From Planctomycetota bacterium (GTDB lineage Bacteria; Planctomycetota; UBA1135; GCA-002686595), in assembly GCA_027083445.1 (NCBI GenBank), contig JALWOP010000470.1:1-34371 (forward strand): a stretch of DNA of 34,371 nt, read 5' to 3'. Positions 8,397 to 16,975 of this stretch are shown here, piece after piece. Each line of letters begins with the position of its first letter. The stretch's first letter is position 1. Under the pieces are notes generated by a model. That model was not told the origin of the DNA. It made no database searches and worked only from the letters and a program-made list of their open reading frames with translations. The translations under genes were made by a program, and so were the position numbers.

Positions 8397-8721
8397 TGTC
8401 GGCCTCGCATTGAGATTGAGGATTACGGAGGCGACCACGCTCCACGCCGCCCGTTCCAAGAGGCGGTAGGTGTCAAGATAGTTGTCGCCGGACGTGATCG
8501 GTTCGTGCGGCGCCGATCTCCCTTCCGGCATCGGCTCCAGAGTGAAGGGTGAACACCGCCGCGCGGCGCTCGAGGATCTCCACATGCCGTCTACCGTGGC
8601 GGTCCGCAGGCGTGACGAAGCGGATCCCGCTGTGGAGGTGCTCGCAGTCGTACCAGTCCACGATGGAGGCGTCCCAGGTGCGGGCCGCCTCGAGCGACTC
8701 GGAGGGCTGCGCAACCGGGGT
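8397..8721 (-). pseudogene. IS3-family transposase C-terminal remnant
   Basis: Leftward from just after the stop codon at 8722-8724, the translation reads SLEAARTWDASIVDWYD, CEHLHSGIRFVTPADRH and VEILERRAAVF. This is the C-terminal end of the integrase core and tail of IS3-family OrfB transposases (pattern WYN-EH-HSGI-FVTP-RH). After this the frame diverges and ends at 8473; a possible last piece (WSVVASVILN) continues in another frame. The DDE catalytic part and OrfA are missing, so it is an inactive scar. It abuts the 3' end of the main operon and lies about 110 bases upstream of the ankyrin gene's start. Confidence 0.75.
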
Positions 8722-11700
8722 CTACTCGATCGAGATACGCACGATGCCCTGATCCTCTTCAGCCTCGTCGAGGCGCAGCACGCGGCGCGTGATCGTCTCA
8801 TCGGGGCGGCCCCAGTTGCGCCAGACGGTCGCCAGCACCTTGGTACGCACCGCCGTGCGGCTGGAGTTGTTTGCGAAGTAGTGAACGTAGCTCGTGTAGG
8901 TGCCGCTGGGGGCCCTCGGTAGGAGGTAGAGTTCAGGTCCGAACCCCTGGGTGACGTCGCGGGAGAGATGACCGCCGGCGGCCGTATCGGGGTGACGGTA
9001 GAAGCAGTGCTCACCCGTCGGTTCGACGATGTGCAGGTCGATGTCGGTGCCGTCGGTGTTCCATTCGATCGCCAACGCGAGATCGATCGGATCGGGACCG
9101 ATCGTTCGGCTCACTCGATTCCCAAGCTCGGTACTCCAGACAGCCATGGGATCACGCAGCTCCCGGGCGGTAGGACTCCCCAAAAAGTGCAGAGCGTCGA
9201 AAGCCGCGATGCGCTCGAAATCCCCGAAACGCGGGTTCCACTCCCCCGAAAGAGCCACCGTGTACCAGATCAGCGCCAGGTCCGCCCGACCCGCACCCTC
9301 CGCGCAGCGGGCGAGGGCCAGGTAGGATTGGGGCTCGAAAGGACGCGCTTCGGCGACGCGCAGGTAGAGCCCGTAGGCATGGCCGTAGAGCTTGAAGTCG
9401 GTCAACGTCTGGGCCACGTCGCGCATGAAAACCCCATCCCCGGGGTTCAGCTCCACCAGGTTCGAAAGGGCACGCACGGCGTCACCGAGTTCGAGCTCAC
9501 GCAGCCGACGCGCGACCTCGATCTGGACCTGGTCATAGGCGGGCTCACCGCTAGCGAGGGCCTCGGTGTAGGCCGAGGGTTCCCGTTGCCTCTCGAGACC
9601 TCCGTAGCGCAGGGGCTCGGTCTCAAACGCGAAGGAGGAGCGCGGCAACCCGCCCAGAGCGGCGATGAACTCGGGATCCAAGTGCAGGACTGAAGTGGAC
9701 CGATGGGACCCGTCCGCCCACCCCGGTTCACGGGGAGGATCGCCGACTCCACCCTCCTCCCCGTCTTCGCCGCTCTCCTCCGGGGAGGGAGTGCCCTCGG
9801 CGAGGAACTCGCCGGAAGCGAGCACGGGTTCGAGACGCTCCAGAAGAGCCTGCGCCGGATCGTGGAGGACCCTGCCGAGCCTGGCGAGGGCCTCGGCGAC
9901 GAGGGGAGCGGCTTCCAGCTCGCGAGCACGCTGCGCCTGCTCCTGGGGGAGGAGACCCTGGCGGATGTAGTCCTCCTCGCTCTCGAGCATCAGGAGCGAG
10001 GCCGCCTTGCCCGGCACCCGAAAGTGCGTCGCGAAGGCCTCCGCCGCCCCTCGGGTCAGGTGTCCGAACTCCTCGAGCTGTCCCGTGGCGACTTCACCGT
10101 AGGCCCGGGAGGCCAGGGTGGTGGAGAGAATACGGTCGATCTTCACCGGCAGAATGCGTCGCCCACCGGGGCCGTCGACCGTCATCTCGAGCACGTCGCC
10201 CACACGGGGCATCCCTCGCCCGACCAGGCGCAGGATCTGACCGGGAAAGAAGGCCGTCGGTCGGCCCCGCAGCAAGAGGTCGCGGCAGCCCGGCAGGTTG
10301 AGCCCCCCGATGCGCAGGGAAGCGACCCGGTGGGCCACGGCGGCCTGGGGCAGATCCGCCGGCCCGCTCAGGGTGAAGATCGCTCCACCGAGCTCGCGCG
10401 CCAACCGGTCGAGAACGCTGCGGTTCGTGCCGCTCTTGCCGGTGGTGTAACCGAAGAGAGCCGCCATGCCGCGGGCCTCCTCCGCCAAGACCCGCTCGTC
10501 CGCCTCCCCCCAGGTCGCGGCACCGTCGGAAAGGAGGAAGCAATCCCAAGCGGGACCGTCGTAGAGACCGAGCCAGGTAGGGCGGGCAGCCTCTGCCAGA
10601 GCCGCACCCAGATCGGTGGCACCTTCGAGGGAGAGCCCTTCCGCGAAGCGTCGCAGCTCAGCGGCAGCATCCGCCGTGTTGGCGCTGAAACTCGGTCGCC
10701 ACCAGCGGGGGCTGACATCGAAGAAGAGGACGGCGAACTCGTGCAGGGTGTCGCGATTGCTCTCCAAGATGGACTGCACGAGGTCGAGCCAGGTCTCGAA
10801 ACTCTCCGCGGAGGAGAGCGAAGTGTCGATACAGAAGACCGCCCGGGAGGCGCCGCCCCCGGCCCCGCTTTCGATGCCGGGAAGGACAGCCGTGTCGATG
10901 TCGAGGGCGAAGTAGCCCGTCTCCTCGTCGGAGACGAGAACCGATCCGGCCAGGCCGCTGGTGCGGACCCGGAAATGGCGCGCCTGGGTGAGGGGAAAGA
11001 AGTAGCTGCGTCGGTCCCCGTAGGAAGAGGGCGCCGCCTGGGGAGTTACGACCACCTCGGAACCGGCGGGGGCATCGACATGGATGTCGAGGGAGAGGGA
11101 GGGCACTTCGTCGGGCCAGTCGAGGTCGAGTACCAGGTCGCCGGGGAGCTGCGGCAGGTGGCTGAGATCGACCTCGTAGCCCACGACGATGCGCTGGGTG
11201 GAGTGGGGCGCCAGCGGGAAGACGCGCGCCTGGAAGATCCCGGCCCCCGCCCACTCCATGAGGGCGGGGTCGGCGCGGCGGCGCACGCTGTTGGTGTAGG
11301 CGCGGGCGGCCTGGCCGCGCGGCACCAAGCGCGCGGCGCGGGCACCCTTCCAGTGTCCCTCGCGGTCGTGCAGGATCGATTCGGGCAGGGGGCTGCGCGC
11401 CAGGCTCTCATCCCTCTGCTGCGCTTCCGACGGGGTCCGCTTCCTCTGCACCTCTTCGCCGAAGGCCAGGTAGTAGGGTTTGGCGCCCTCGGGCAGGCGC
11501 AGCTTGAACGTCCCCTCGAGCTGTTCTTCCCGGTCATTCTCGAAAAGGCTGTCGACCAAGACCCTGGCGCGGACACCCTCCACCCAGACGGTCGCCTCGA
11601 TGCCGAGCAGCGGGAGCGTGTCCTCGTCGCCTACGCTGAGGGTGACGGCATTGGCCTTGGCCGTCGACCTGCGCCAGGTGGAGGGCGACGGGGAGGGATT

Positions 11701-11973
11701 CCGTCCTCTTTCATCGTCGTCATCGGACCCGCGGCCGGAGGAGCGATCGTCCCGGGAAACCTCGTGCTCGATTTCGTAGGCGACCGAATCCCCGGGGCCC
11801 CGATACCCACCTCCCGGGGAGTGGCTCGATTCGCCCGGGGGCTCGATCGATCCACCGTCCAGGCCGGGACGAATCGCCTCGGGTCTGGAACACTGGCAGA
11901 AGAGAAGGATGGCCGCCAGGCCGAGGAGAGGCCCGATGGGGGCGAAAAAAGAGGAGGCTCGGGGGATCTTCAT
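8722..11973 (-). CDS. VIT - VWA - DUF2135 exported protein
   Basis: This protein has 1083 aa from ATG 11973, which puts a hydrophobic export signal (LLGLAAILLFCQC) at the N-terminus. The frame is open much further upstream, but that part overlaps the preceding gene. After a Gly/Ser/Asp-rich linker (about 35-105) comes a VIT domain (about 116-270). A VWA domain (about 378-560) follows with an intact metal site: DTSLS at residues 383-387, the Thr of GATDLG and the Asp of LSDGAA. A long helical, TPR-like section follows, and then a C-terminal DUF2135 domain (last ~110 residues, around DGTDIDLHIVEPTGEHC). VIT-VWA proteins bind partners through a divalent metal; DUF2135 is a beta-sandwich also seen in YfaP-type proteins. 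It is the last gene of the operon, with 74 bases between it and the gene before. Confidence 0.85.
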   Translation of the reverse strand: MKIPRASSFFAPIGPLLGLAAILLFCQCSRPEAIRPGLDGGSIEPPGESSHSPGGGYRGPGDSVAYEIEHEVSRDDRSSGRGSDDDDERGRNPSPSPSTWRRSTAKANAVTLSVGDEDTLPLLGIEATVWVEGVRARVLVDSLFENDREEQLEGTFKLRLPEGAKPYYLAFGEEVQRKRTPSEAQQRDESLARSPLPESILHDREGHWKGARAARLVPRGQAARAYTNSVRRRADPALMEWAGAGIFQARVFPLAPHSTQRIVVGYEVDLSHLPQLPGDLVLDLDWPDEVPSLSLDIHVDAPAGSEVVVTPQAAPSSYGDRRSYFFPLTQARHFRVRTSGLAGSVLVSDEETGYFALDIDTAVLPGIESGAGGGASRAVFCIDTSLSSAESFETWLDLVQSILESNRDTLHEFAVLFFDVSPRWWRPSFSANTADAAAELRRFAEGLSLEGATDLGAALAEAARPTWLGLYDGPAWDCFLLSDGAATWGEADERVLAEEARGMAALFGYTTGKSGTNRSVLDRLARELGGAIFTLSGPADLPQAAVAHRVASLRIGGLNLPGCRDLLLRGRPTAFFPGQILRLVGRGMPRVGDVLEMTVDGPGGRRILPVKIDRILSTTLASRAYGEVATGQLEEFGHLTRGAAEAFATHFRVPGKAASLLMLESEEDYIRQGLLPQEQAQRARELEAAPLVAEALARLGRVLHDPAQALLERLEPVLASGEFLAEGTPSPEESGEDGEEGGVGDPPREPGWADGSHRSTSVLHLDPEFIAALGGLPRSSFAFETEPLRYGGLERQREPSAYTEALASGEPAYDQVQIEVARRLRELELGDAVRALSNLVELNPGDGVFMRDVAQTLTDFKLYGHAYGLYLRVAEARPFEPQSYLALARCAEGAGRADLALIWYTVALSGEWNPRFGDFERIAAFDALHFLGSPTARELRDPMAVWSTELGNRVSRTIGPDPIDLALAIEWNTDGTDIDLHIVEPTGEHCFYRHPDTAAGGHLSRDVTQGFGPELYLLPRAPSGTYTSYVHYFANNSSRTAVRTKVLATVWRNWGRPDETITRRVLRLDEAEEDQGIVRISIE

Positions 11974-12047
11974 CGCAGGGGGAACGCTGCCGCCTCCCCC
12001 CTTCTTGGGCGGTGCGAACCGAGTCTTCCTCGGGCCCCGGCAGGGAA

Positions 12048-13229
12048 TCAGCGCTGATAAGCGGGTAACAGGCCCTCGGGAACGGAGAGGACCAGGACGT
12101 TGACCGCGGTGGCATAGGCCGAACCAAAGCGATTCTCGACGCGGGTGTCGTCCGGTCCGGAGCGGATGTCGGGCCAAGAACCGTCCGCCAACTGCTCGCG
12201 CAGGATGCGCGGCCATTCCGTCGAAGCCCAGCGCCGGAAGATGCGTTCGTCGCGGTGCTGCCAGTAGGTTTGGGCCAGGTACCAGCGCTCGTAGAAAGGG
12301 AAGGGGCTGGCTCCACCCGGAGTATCGGCGGAGTGCGCCAACTCGCGGGCGGTGAGCCCCCGCGCCAGATAGGCGTAGCCGTCGTCGATCTGGGGACCGT
12401 CGTAGACCCCCAGGGCGTGTAGGGTCGAGAGGCAGGCGGCGGTCAGGGCGATGGAACTGCGCGGCTCCTGGGGTCCGTAGATGAAGCCCCCATCCTCCTC
12501 TTGCAGGCGTCCGACGTAGGCCAGGGCGCGATCGATGACCCCGCGATCGACGACGAAGCCTGCGTTGCGGGCGCCGCGCAGGGCCCACAGGAGGCAGACG
12601 GTGACCGATCCTTCGGTCAGCTCATAGGGCTGGGGCTCGTAGTACCAGCCGCCGCCGCCGCCCTGAGCGGCCTCGATGCGCCGAATGCCCAGGCGAATGG
12701 CGGCCTCGAGCCTCCGGCCGCGGGGGGAGCTGGGCGAGAGGCTGTAGGCCTGGGTGAAGGCGAGTACCGCCAGGCCGTGGCCATGCATGCGCGACTGACG
12801 GTCCTCGCTCGCGTGGACGTAGCCCGCATCCTCCTCGCCCTCCGGCGTGACGCGGTCGAGCAGGTAGTCGAGCTCCCGGCAGAGGACCTGCCGATAGGGA
12901 CCGCGGCGGGGAGTCGTCCCACCGGCCATGAAGGCCAGGGCCGAAAGGGCGGTGACGCCTACCGGAGCGTTGAAGCGGGGGTCGCCGAGGCTCGCGTTGC
13001 CGGTGGCGCTGCTCTCCAGGTCCCGTGCGAGCCAGGCCAGTCCCCGTTCGATCGCCTCCCGTGTCGCGTCGCGCCTGCCGGGGGGGGAGTCGTCCCACAG
13101 CCCGATGCCTCCCCCGCCGGTCGTGGGGGAGGGCAGGGGATCCTGACCCCGGTCCAGCGCGCAGCGGCTTCCCAGGCCCGTGCCGAATCCGAGACCCGCC
13201 CCGAGGACGAGGAGCAGTGCTGCGCTCAT
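12048..13229 (-). CDS. Squalene-cyclase-fold repeat protein (second copy)
   Basis: This protein has 393 aa from ATG 13229, starting 24 bases after the preceding stop; the frame upstream belongs to the previous coding region. A hydrophobic N-terminus (MSAALLLVLGAGLGFG) suggests export or membrane anchoring. The rest is the alpha/alpha-toroid of prenyltransferase / squalene-oxidase-repeat proteins: repeats such as AIERGLAWLARDLE, GVTALSALAFMAGG, HGLAVLAFTQAY, QEEDGGFIYGPQ and LADGSWPDI. There is no DxDD acid motif of squalene-hopene cyclase, so cyclase activity is not supported; a binding or structural role is more likely. It ends in LLPAYQR, matching the LPIFQR end of its paralogue at 19308-20432. 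It lacks parts of the paralogue's middle region, so the two are diverged rather than a recent duplication. Confidence 0.88.
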   Translation of the reverse strand: MSAALLLVLGAGLGFGTGLGSRCALDRGQDPLPSPTTGGGGIGLWDDSPPGRRDATREAIERGLAWLARDLESSATGNASLGDPRFNAPVGVTALSALAFMAGGTTPRRGPYRQVLCRELDYLLDRVTPEGEEDAGYVHASEDRQSRMHGHGLAVLAFTQAYSLSPSSPRGRRLEAAIRLGIRRIEAAQGGGGGWYYEPQPYELTEGSVTVCLLWALRGARNAGFVVDRGVIDRALAYVGRLQEEDGGFIYGPQEPRSSIALTAACLSTLHALGVYDGPQIDDGYAYLARGLTARELAHSADTPGGASPFPFYERWYLAQTYWQHRDERIFRRWASTEWPRILREQLADGSWPDIRSGPDDTRVENRFGSAYATAVNVLVLSVPEGLLPAYQR

Positions 13230-13252
13230 GGGGCGCGGCTCATCAGCAGGGG

Positions 13253-13621
13253 TCAGCGGTCGTTCAACCGGCGGTAGTAGCTCTCGATCCAGTCGCGGTA
13301 GCGAGCCGGAATCTTGCCCTGGCCCTCGGCGCGGAAGAGCTCGCGCATACGCAGGGGCAGGTTGCCCCACTGCTCGCGGTCGCTGGAGACCATCAGGGGG
13401 TCCTGGGTGGGGTCGGGCGGCGGCGGGCCTCCGACCTGGGCACTCTGGGGTTGGCTGGGCTGCTCCTTACCGCTCTTTGGATCCTTGCCCTGGGGAGGGC
13501 TGTCCGGCTCGTTCTCGGATCCCTGGGGCTTGTCTGGAGCCTGTTCCTTTTGGCCTTCCTGCTGCTGGGACTGGGAGGGCTGGTTCGAGTCCTTGTTTCC
13601 GGACGACTGACCGTCGCCCAA
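13253..13621 (-). CDS. C-terminal half of an interrupted secreted protein (TTG start if translated alone)
   Basis: This piece has 122 aa if started at TTG 13621. It is in exactly the same frame as the gene before it and separated from it only by the TGA at 13631-13633 and three codons. The first ~75 residues are a Gln/Ser/Pro/Gly-rich linker. The last ~45 form a compact domain (REQWGNLPLRMRELFRAEG, then RYRDWIESYYRRLNDR). From memory, this ending occurs in planctomycete proteins whose N-terminal part resembles the preceding coding region, so the two were probably one protein. There is no signal peptide of its own and no good Shine-Dalgarno sequence. It could be a dead fragment, a re-initiated product, or the distal part of a read-through product. 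Confidence 0.6.
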   Translation of the reverse strand: MGDGQSSGNKDSNQPSQSQQQEGQKEQAPDKPQGSENEPDSPPQGKDPKSGKEQPSQPQSAQVGGPPPPDPTQDPLMVSSDREQWGNLPLRMRELFRAEGQGKIPARYRDWIESYYRRLNDR

Positions 13622-13630
13622 GGTGCCGCT

Positions 13631-14077
13631 TCACGTGCCCCCGTTCTGAGCGGCGAGTTCCAGGATGCGGTCGATGTCCTCGAGAACCTGTTCCCCCTCC
13701 GCGTGCGAGACCGCCAAGAGGTCGCCGATTCCTCCGCTACCCCCTCCCTTCGGATCGGCTTCACGCAAAAGATCCAGGATGCCGCTCTCGTCCATCTCCT
13801 TCAGCTTGCTGGTATCGCCCGCGCCGGCGTCGAGGAGGTAGGAGCCCATGCGCGAGAGTCCACTCTCGACCCGCTGGAAGAGACGCACCATCTCCTTCTC
13901 GGGACTGCTGGCGCTCCCCTCGGCCCAGGGGTTGTTGATCGCAGGACGCGGACCCTCCCCGTCGTCCTGGCCGGGCAGGGTCCTGGGGGTCGCAGCCGAG
14001 GCCAGGGTCGCGCATCCCAGCGCCAGGGCGGCACCGCTCTTCAGTCTCGTCGTGAGTTTCATCGTCATCCCTTTCAT
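13631..14077 (-). CDS. Small secreted helical protein, N-terminal half of an interrupted gene
   Basis: This protein has 148 aa, with candidate ATG starts at 14077, 14068 and 14062. MKLTTRLKSGAALALGCATL with ASAA after it is a signal peptide that fits the 14062 start best, while GAGG-like sequence precedes 14077. The mature part is helical and acidic: EKEMVRLFQRVESGLSRMGS, LLDAGAGDTSKLKE, ESGILDLLREADP and QVLEDIDRILELAAQNGGT. It then stops at TGA 13631-13633, and the same frame continues open for another 126 codons. A GGA-to-TGA change in the Gly/Ser-rich linker would explain the break. The gene starts 28 bases after the coiled-coil gene's stop, inside the operon. Confidence 0.75.
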   Translation of the reverse strand: MKGMTMKLTTRLKSGAALALGCATLASAATPRTLPGQDDGEGPRPAINNPWAEGSASSPEKEMVRLFQRVESGLSRMGSYLLDAGAGDTSKLKEMDESGILDLLREADPKGGGSGGIGDLLAVSHAEGEQVLEDIDRILELAAQNGGT

Positions 14078-14104
14078 CGGTCCTCGGAGCGGGACTCCTT
14101 GGAT

Positions 14105-16975
14105 TCATTCTCCATCCGCTTCTCCGGATGCGCCAGGATCATCTGCTTCTCCGCCACCCAAACCCTCATCCGAACCGTCAGGACCGGGAATGCCGAGCTT
14201 CTTGCGGAACGCCGCAAACAGTTCCGTAACACGATTGTGTTGATAGGCCAGGCGGGTCAACTCTTCCAGGAGCAGGGGATCGAGCTCTCCCTGGGGATCC
14301 TCGAGTTCGGGATGCAGCTCCCGGAGCTGCCCGATGCGGGCCAGGACCTCTCTTTCGAGTTGAGCGAGGAGGCGCAACTCGGCTGTGTCCGGGACCAGCG
14401 GCGGCTTGGGGGGCTTGTTCCCTCCCGGCGGTGGTTGCTGCTCTTGCTGGCGCCGCTGGATCTCGTTGTCCAGGGCCTCCGCCAGCCACTCCAGGGAGGT
14501 TTCGACATCTTCCTGCAGGGCTTGCACCCGGTCGTCGGAACGGTAGCCCCCCCCCTGGCCCATCTCCCTGGCGATGCGCGTGAGGTCCGACTCGGTGTTG
14601 CGCATCACCTCGGTGAAGACCAGCACCCCCTCCTTCTCGATCGCTGCGCGTAGCACGCCGGCGCGCTGGGCGAGAGTCTCGAACTCGCGCGAGATGTTGC
14701 GTAGTCGCACCCGGTCCGCGCGGCTGGGGCGCGTGCGTCCCTCGCGGGCGGTGTCGGCCTCTCTCGTCGCGCGCATCTGCTCCCGCAGGACGGTGAGCAT
14801 GGCGTCGATCTCCTCGGCCATCTTGAAGAGCAGCTCTTCCTGGCGCAGGTCCTGGTACTGCTCCTCTTCCTCCTTGAGCTGATCCAGAGCGTCGCGGATC
14901 TCCTGCTCGGTCTGCTCTTCCTGGCTCTGGGCCTGGTCGAGGTCACCCTGGTCGAGGGACTCCCCCGCCTGCGAAGCACTCTTCGCGGCCTGCTCGAGGT
15001 TGGGCTGGGGCAGGGGCGATTCGCGCTCCTCGTTCAGGCGCGCGAGATCGAGTAGGCGCTGCTCGATCTCCTTTTGGAGTTGGGCCAGTTCCCTTGCCTT
15101 GGCTCGATCCTCTTCGGTCTTTGGTTCGACCCCCTGATCCGCCTGACGGCTTGCGTTCTCCAGGGATTCGATCGCCTTGCGCTGCTCCTTGGCCGCCTGG
15201 GAGCGGCTGCCCGACTGCGCGAGATCTCCTGCGGCGCGCTGCATGGCCTCCTGGGCCTCTTGGAGGCTCTCGCGCACGGAGTCTTGGGCCTCTGCGCCCA
15301 TCGATCCTTCGGATGCCGACTGGGAGAGTTCCTCCATCTTTTGGGCGAGCTCGGCTTGGGCCTCGGCCAACTTCGCCCGGGCGGAGGCCTCTCCACTCTG
15401 GTCGGCGCTCGCCTGCATCACCTTCTCGAGGGCGGAGCGCGCCTCTTCCAAGGCGCTCTGCGCCTGCTTCGAGGCCTGCTCGCCGGCGCTCTGCTCTCCG
15501 CCGGCAGCGGCGGCCTCGGCCTCTTCCATGGCTGCGGCTGCGCGCTCGAGGGCGGCAGCGGCCGACCGGGCCGGATCGGGAGCCTTGGCCGCAGCCTGAC
15601 TCTCGGCGCGCTGGGCCAGCTCCCGGGCGCGCTTGGCCGCGGAGGCCTGGGCGGCCTCCAGGGCCCGGCCGAGCTCCTCCTGGGCGCCCGTCTCCCGGTC
15701 GAGGGCTTTCAAGGCCTCTCGGGTCGCCTCCCGCGCCTGGTTTCGGGCCTCGGCCGCCTCCTCGCCATTCCCGGCCTGCTCGGCTCGCCGCTCGGCGGCC
15801 TGGGCGGCGTCGAGGGCCTGGCGTGCTCGCTGGGCTCCATCTCCCGCGGCCTGCTGCATGCGCGCCCGGGCGGCTTCTCGAGCCGCGGAGGCGTCGGCAC
15901 GGGCCTGGGCGGCGGCCCGCTCCAAATCGGCTGCACGGGCCTGGGCGGCCTGGGCCGCACTCTCGCGTTCCGCGGCCTCCTTGGCCTGGGCCATCTCACC
16001 CGCGCTGGCACTCAAAGCTTGGCTCGCCTGCTCGGCCGCTTCATCACCCGAGGCGCGTGCGGCACGCTCCTCGCGGCGAGCGGCTTCCGACAGGTCGGAG
16101 GCGGCCTCGGCGGCCCGTTGCGCCCCCTGGCGCGCTTCATCGGCCGCCGCGCGCAGCTCCTCGGCTGCGCGTTCGAGACGTTCGGCACGGGTCGCTGCCG
16201 CCCGTGCCTCCTCCAGGGGTCGGCGCGCCTCCTCGAGTCTCGCGCTCTCCTCCGGAGACCAACGCGCAAACATCTCGCTCGAGACGCGCTGCTCTTCGAG
16301 CAGGGCGTCGAGCTGCGAGGCGAGCTCCTCCAGGTCGAACAAGCCGCTCTCCCGCGCCCTGCTTTCGTTCTTGGCGAGCAGCTCACGCTGCTTGTCGAGA
16401 GCTTCCAGGATGCCCTGCTCCAGGGACTTCTGGGCGGCGTTCTTGGACTCTTCCCGCAGGGAACTCGTGTTCTCTCCGAGCGACCTCTCCTGGTCGGCGA
16501 GTTGGGTCAAGGCGGCGCGGATCTCGCGCAGCTTTTCGAGGTCCTGCTCGATCGTATCGAGGCTCTGGCGATCCATGAGGATCTCGAGCAGCCGCGAGAG
16601 GTTTTGGATGATCTGCTCCTGGGTCGCGAGGGCGTTGTTGCGCCGTCCACTCTTGATCTCCTCTCCGGCCGCGTTCATGAGCTCCTCGAGGGTGCGGCCC
16701 TGGGCCTCATCCGAGCGCGAATCGAGGTATTCCAGCCCCTGTCGCAGGAGCTCTGCGGCATGCACGCGGCCTTCAGCCTCGAGTCTGCCGGCCAGGGTGC
16801 TCATCGTGTCCCGGAGCCTGCGCAGTTGGCGCCGCTGCAGGGCCTGCTCCTCAGCCAGGGATGCCTCCTGGCGGGAGGCGTCGTCCTGGGGATGGGGAGC
16901 GGCGCAGAGGCCGATCGAGGTGAAGGCCATGCAGAAGGCCAGGCAGAGGGTCCGAGCGGGCACGTGCAGCTTCAT
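14105..16975 (-). CDS. Giant secreted coiled-coil protein (956 aa)
   Basis: The start is ATG 16975, which overlaps the previous gene's stop as ATGA. The 118 residues readable upstream are out of the operon's logic and Arg/Pro/Gly-rich. A signal peptide (TLCLAFCMAFTSIGLCAAP) is followed by near-continuous coiled coil from about residue 35 to 840. About residues 230-640 are extreme low-complexity sequence made almost only of Ala, Glu, Arg, Gln and Ser (for example AAEEARNQAREATREALKAL-like runs). The C-terminal ~100 residues are more ordinary: a Pro/Gly/Gln linker, then LRLLAQLEREVLARIGQLRE and LAYQHNRVTELFAAFRKKLG. It is likely a long rod or tether outside the cytoplasmic membrane. Its coupling to the DUF4175-like gene suggests they form a complex. 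There is no enzyme motif. Confidence 0.85.
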   Translation of the reverse strand: MKLHVPARTLCLAFCMAFTSIGLCAAPHPQDDASRQEASLAEEQALQRRQLRRLRDTMSTLAGRLEAEGRVHAAELLRQGLEYLDSRSDEAQGRTLEELMNAAGEEIKSGRRNNALATQEQIIQNLSRLLEILMDRQSLDTIEQDLEKLREIRAALTQLADQERSLGENTSSLREESKNAAQKSLEQGILEALDKQRELLAKNESRARESGLFDLEELASQLDALLEEQRVSSEMFARWSPEESARLEEARRPLEEARAAATRAERLERAAEELRAAADEARQGAQRAAEAASDLSEAARREERAARASGDEAAEQASQALSASAGEMAQAKEAAERESAAQAAQARAADLERAAAQARADASAAREAARARMQQAAGDGAQRARQALDAAQAAERRAEQAGNGEEAAEARNQAREATREALKALDRETGAQEELGRALEAAQASAAKRARELAQRAESQAAAKAPDPARSAAAALERAAAAMEEAEAAAAGGEQSAGEQASKQAQSALEEARSALEKVMQASADQSGEASARAKLAEAQAELAQKMEELSQSASEGSMGAEAQDSVRESLQEAQEAMQRAAGDLAQSGSRSQAAKEQRKAIESLENASRQADQGVEPKTEEDRAKARELAQLQKEIEQRLLDLARLNEERESPLPQPNLEQAAKSASQAGESLDQGDLDQAQSQEEQTEQEIRDALDQLKEEEEQYQDLRQEELLFKMAEEIDAMLTVLREQMRATREADTAREGRTRPSRADRVRLRNISREFETLAQRAGVLRAAIEKEGVLVFTEVMRNTESDLTRIAREMGQGGGYRSDDRVQALQEDVETSLEWLAEALDNEIQRRQQEQQPPPGGNKPPKPPLVPDTAELRLLAQLEREVLARIGQLRELHPELEDPQGELDPLLLEELTRLAYQHNRVTELFAAFRKKLGIPGPDGSDEGLGGGEADDPGASGEADGE

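Noticed and set aside
9703-12057. Long rightward open frame (784 codons) opposite the VIT-VWA gene
   Set aside because: The leftward frame shows VIT, VWA and DUF2135 domains; the rightward product has no recognisable domain and is typical of antisense frames in GC-rich DNA.
11974-12588. N-terminal extension of the VIT-VWA protein to 12588
   Set aside because: It would overlap most of the 3' end of the squalene-cyclase-fold gene and is Arg/Pro/Gly-rich; the export signal begins at 11973.
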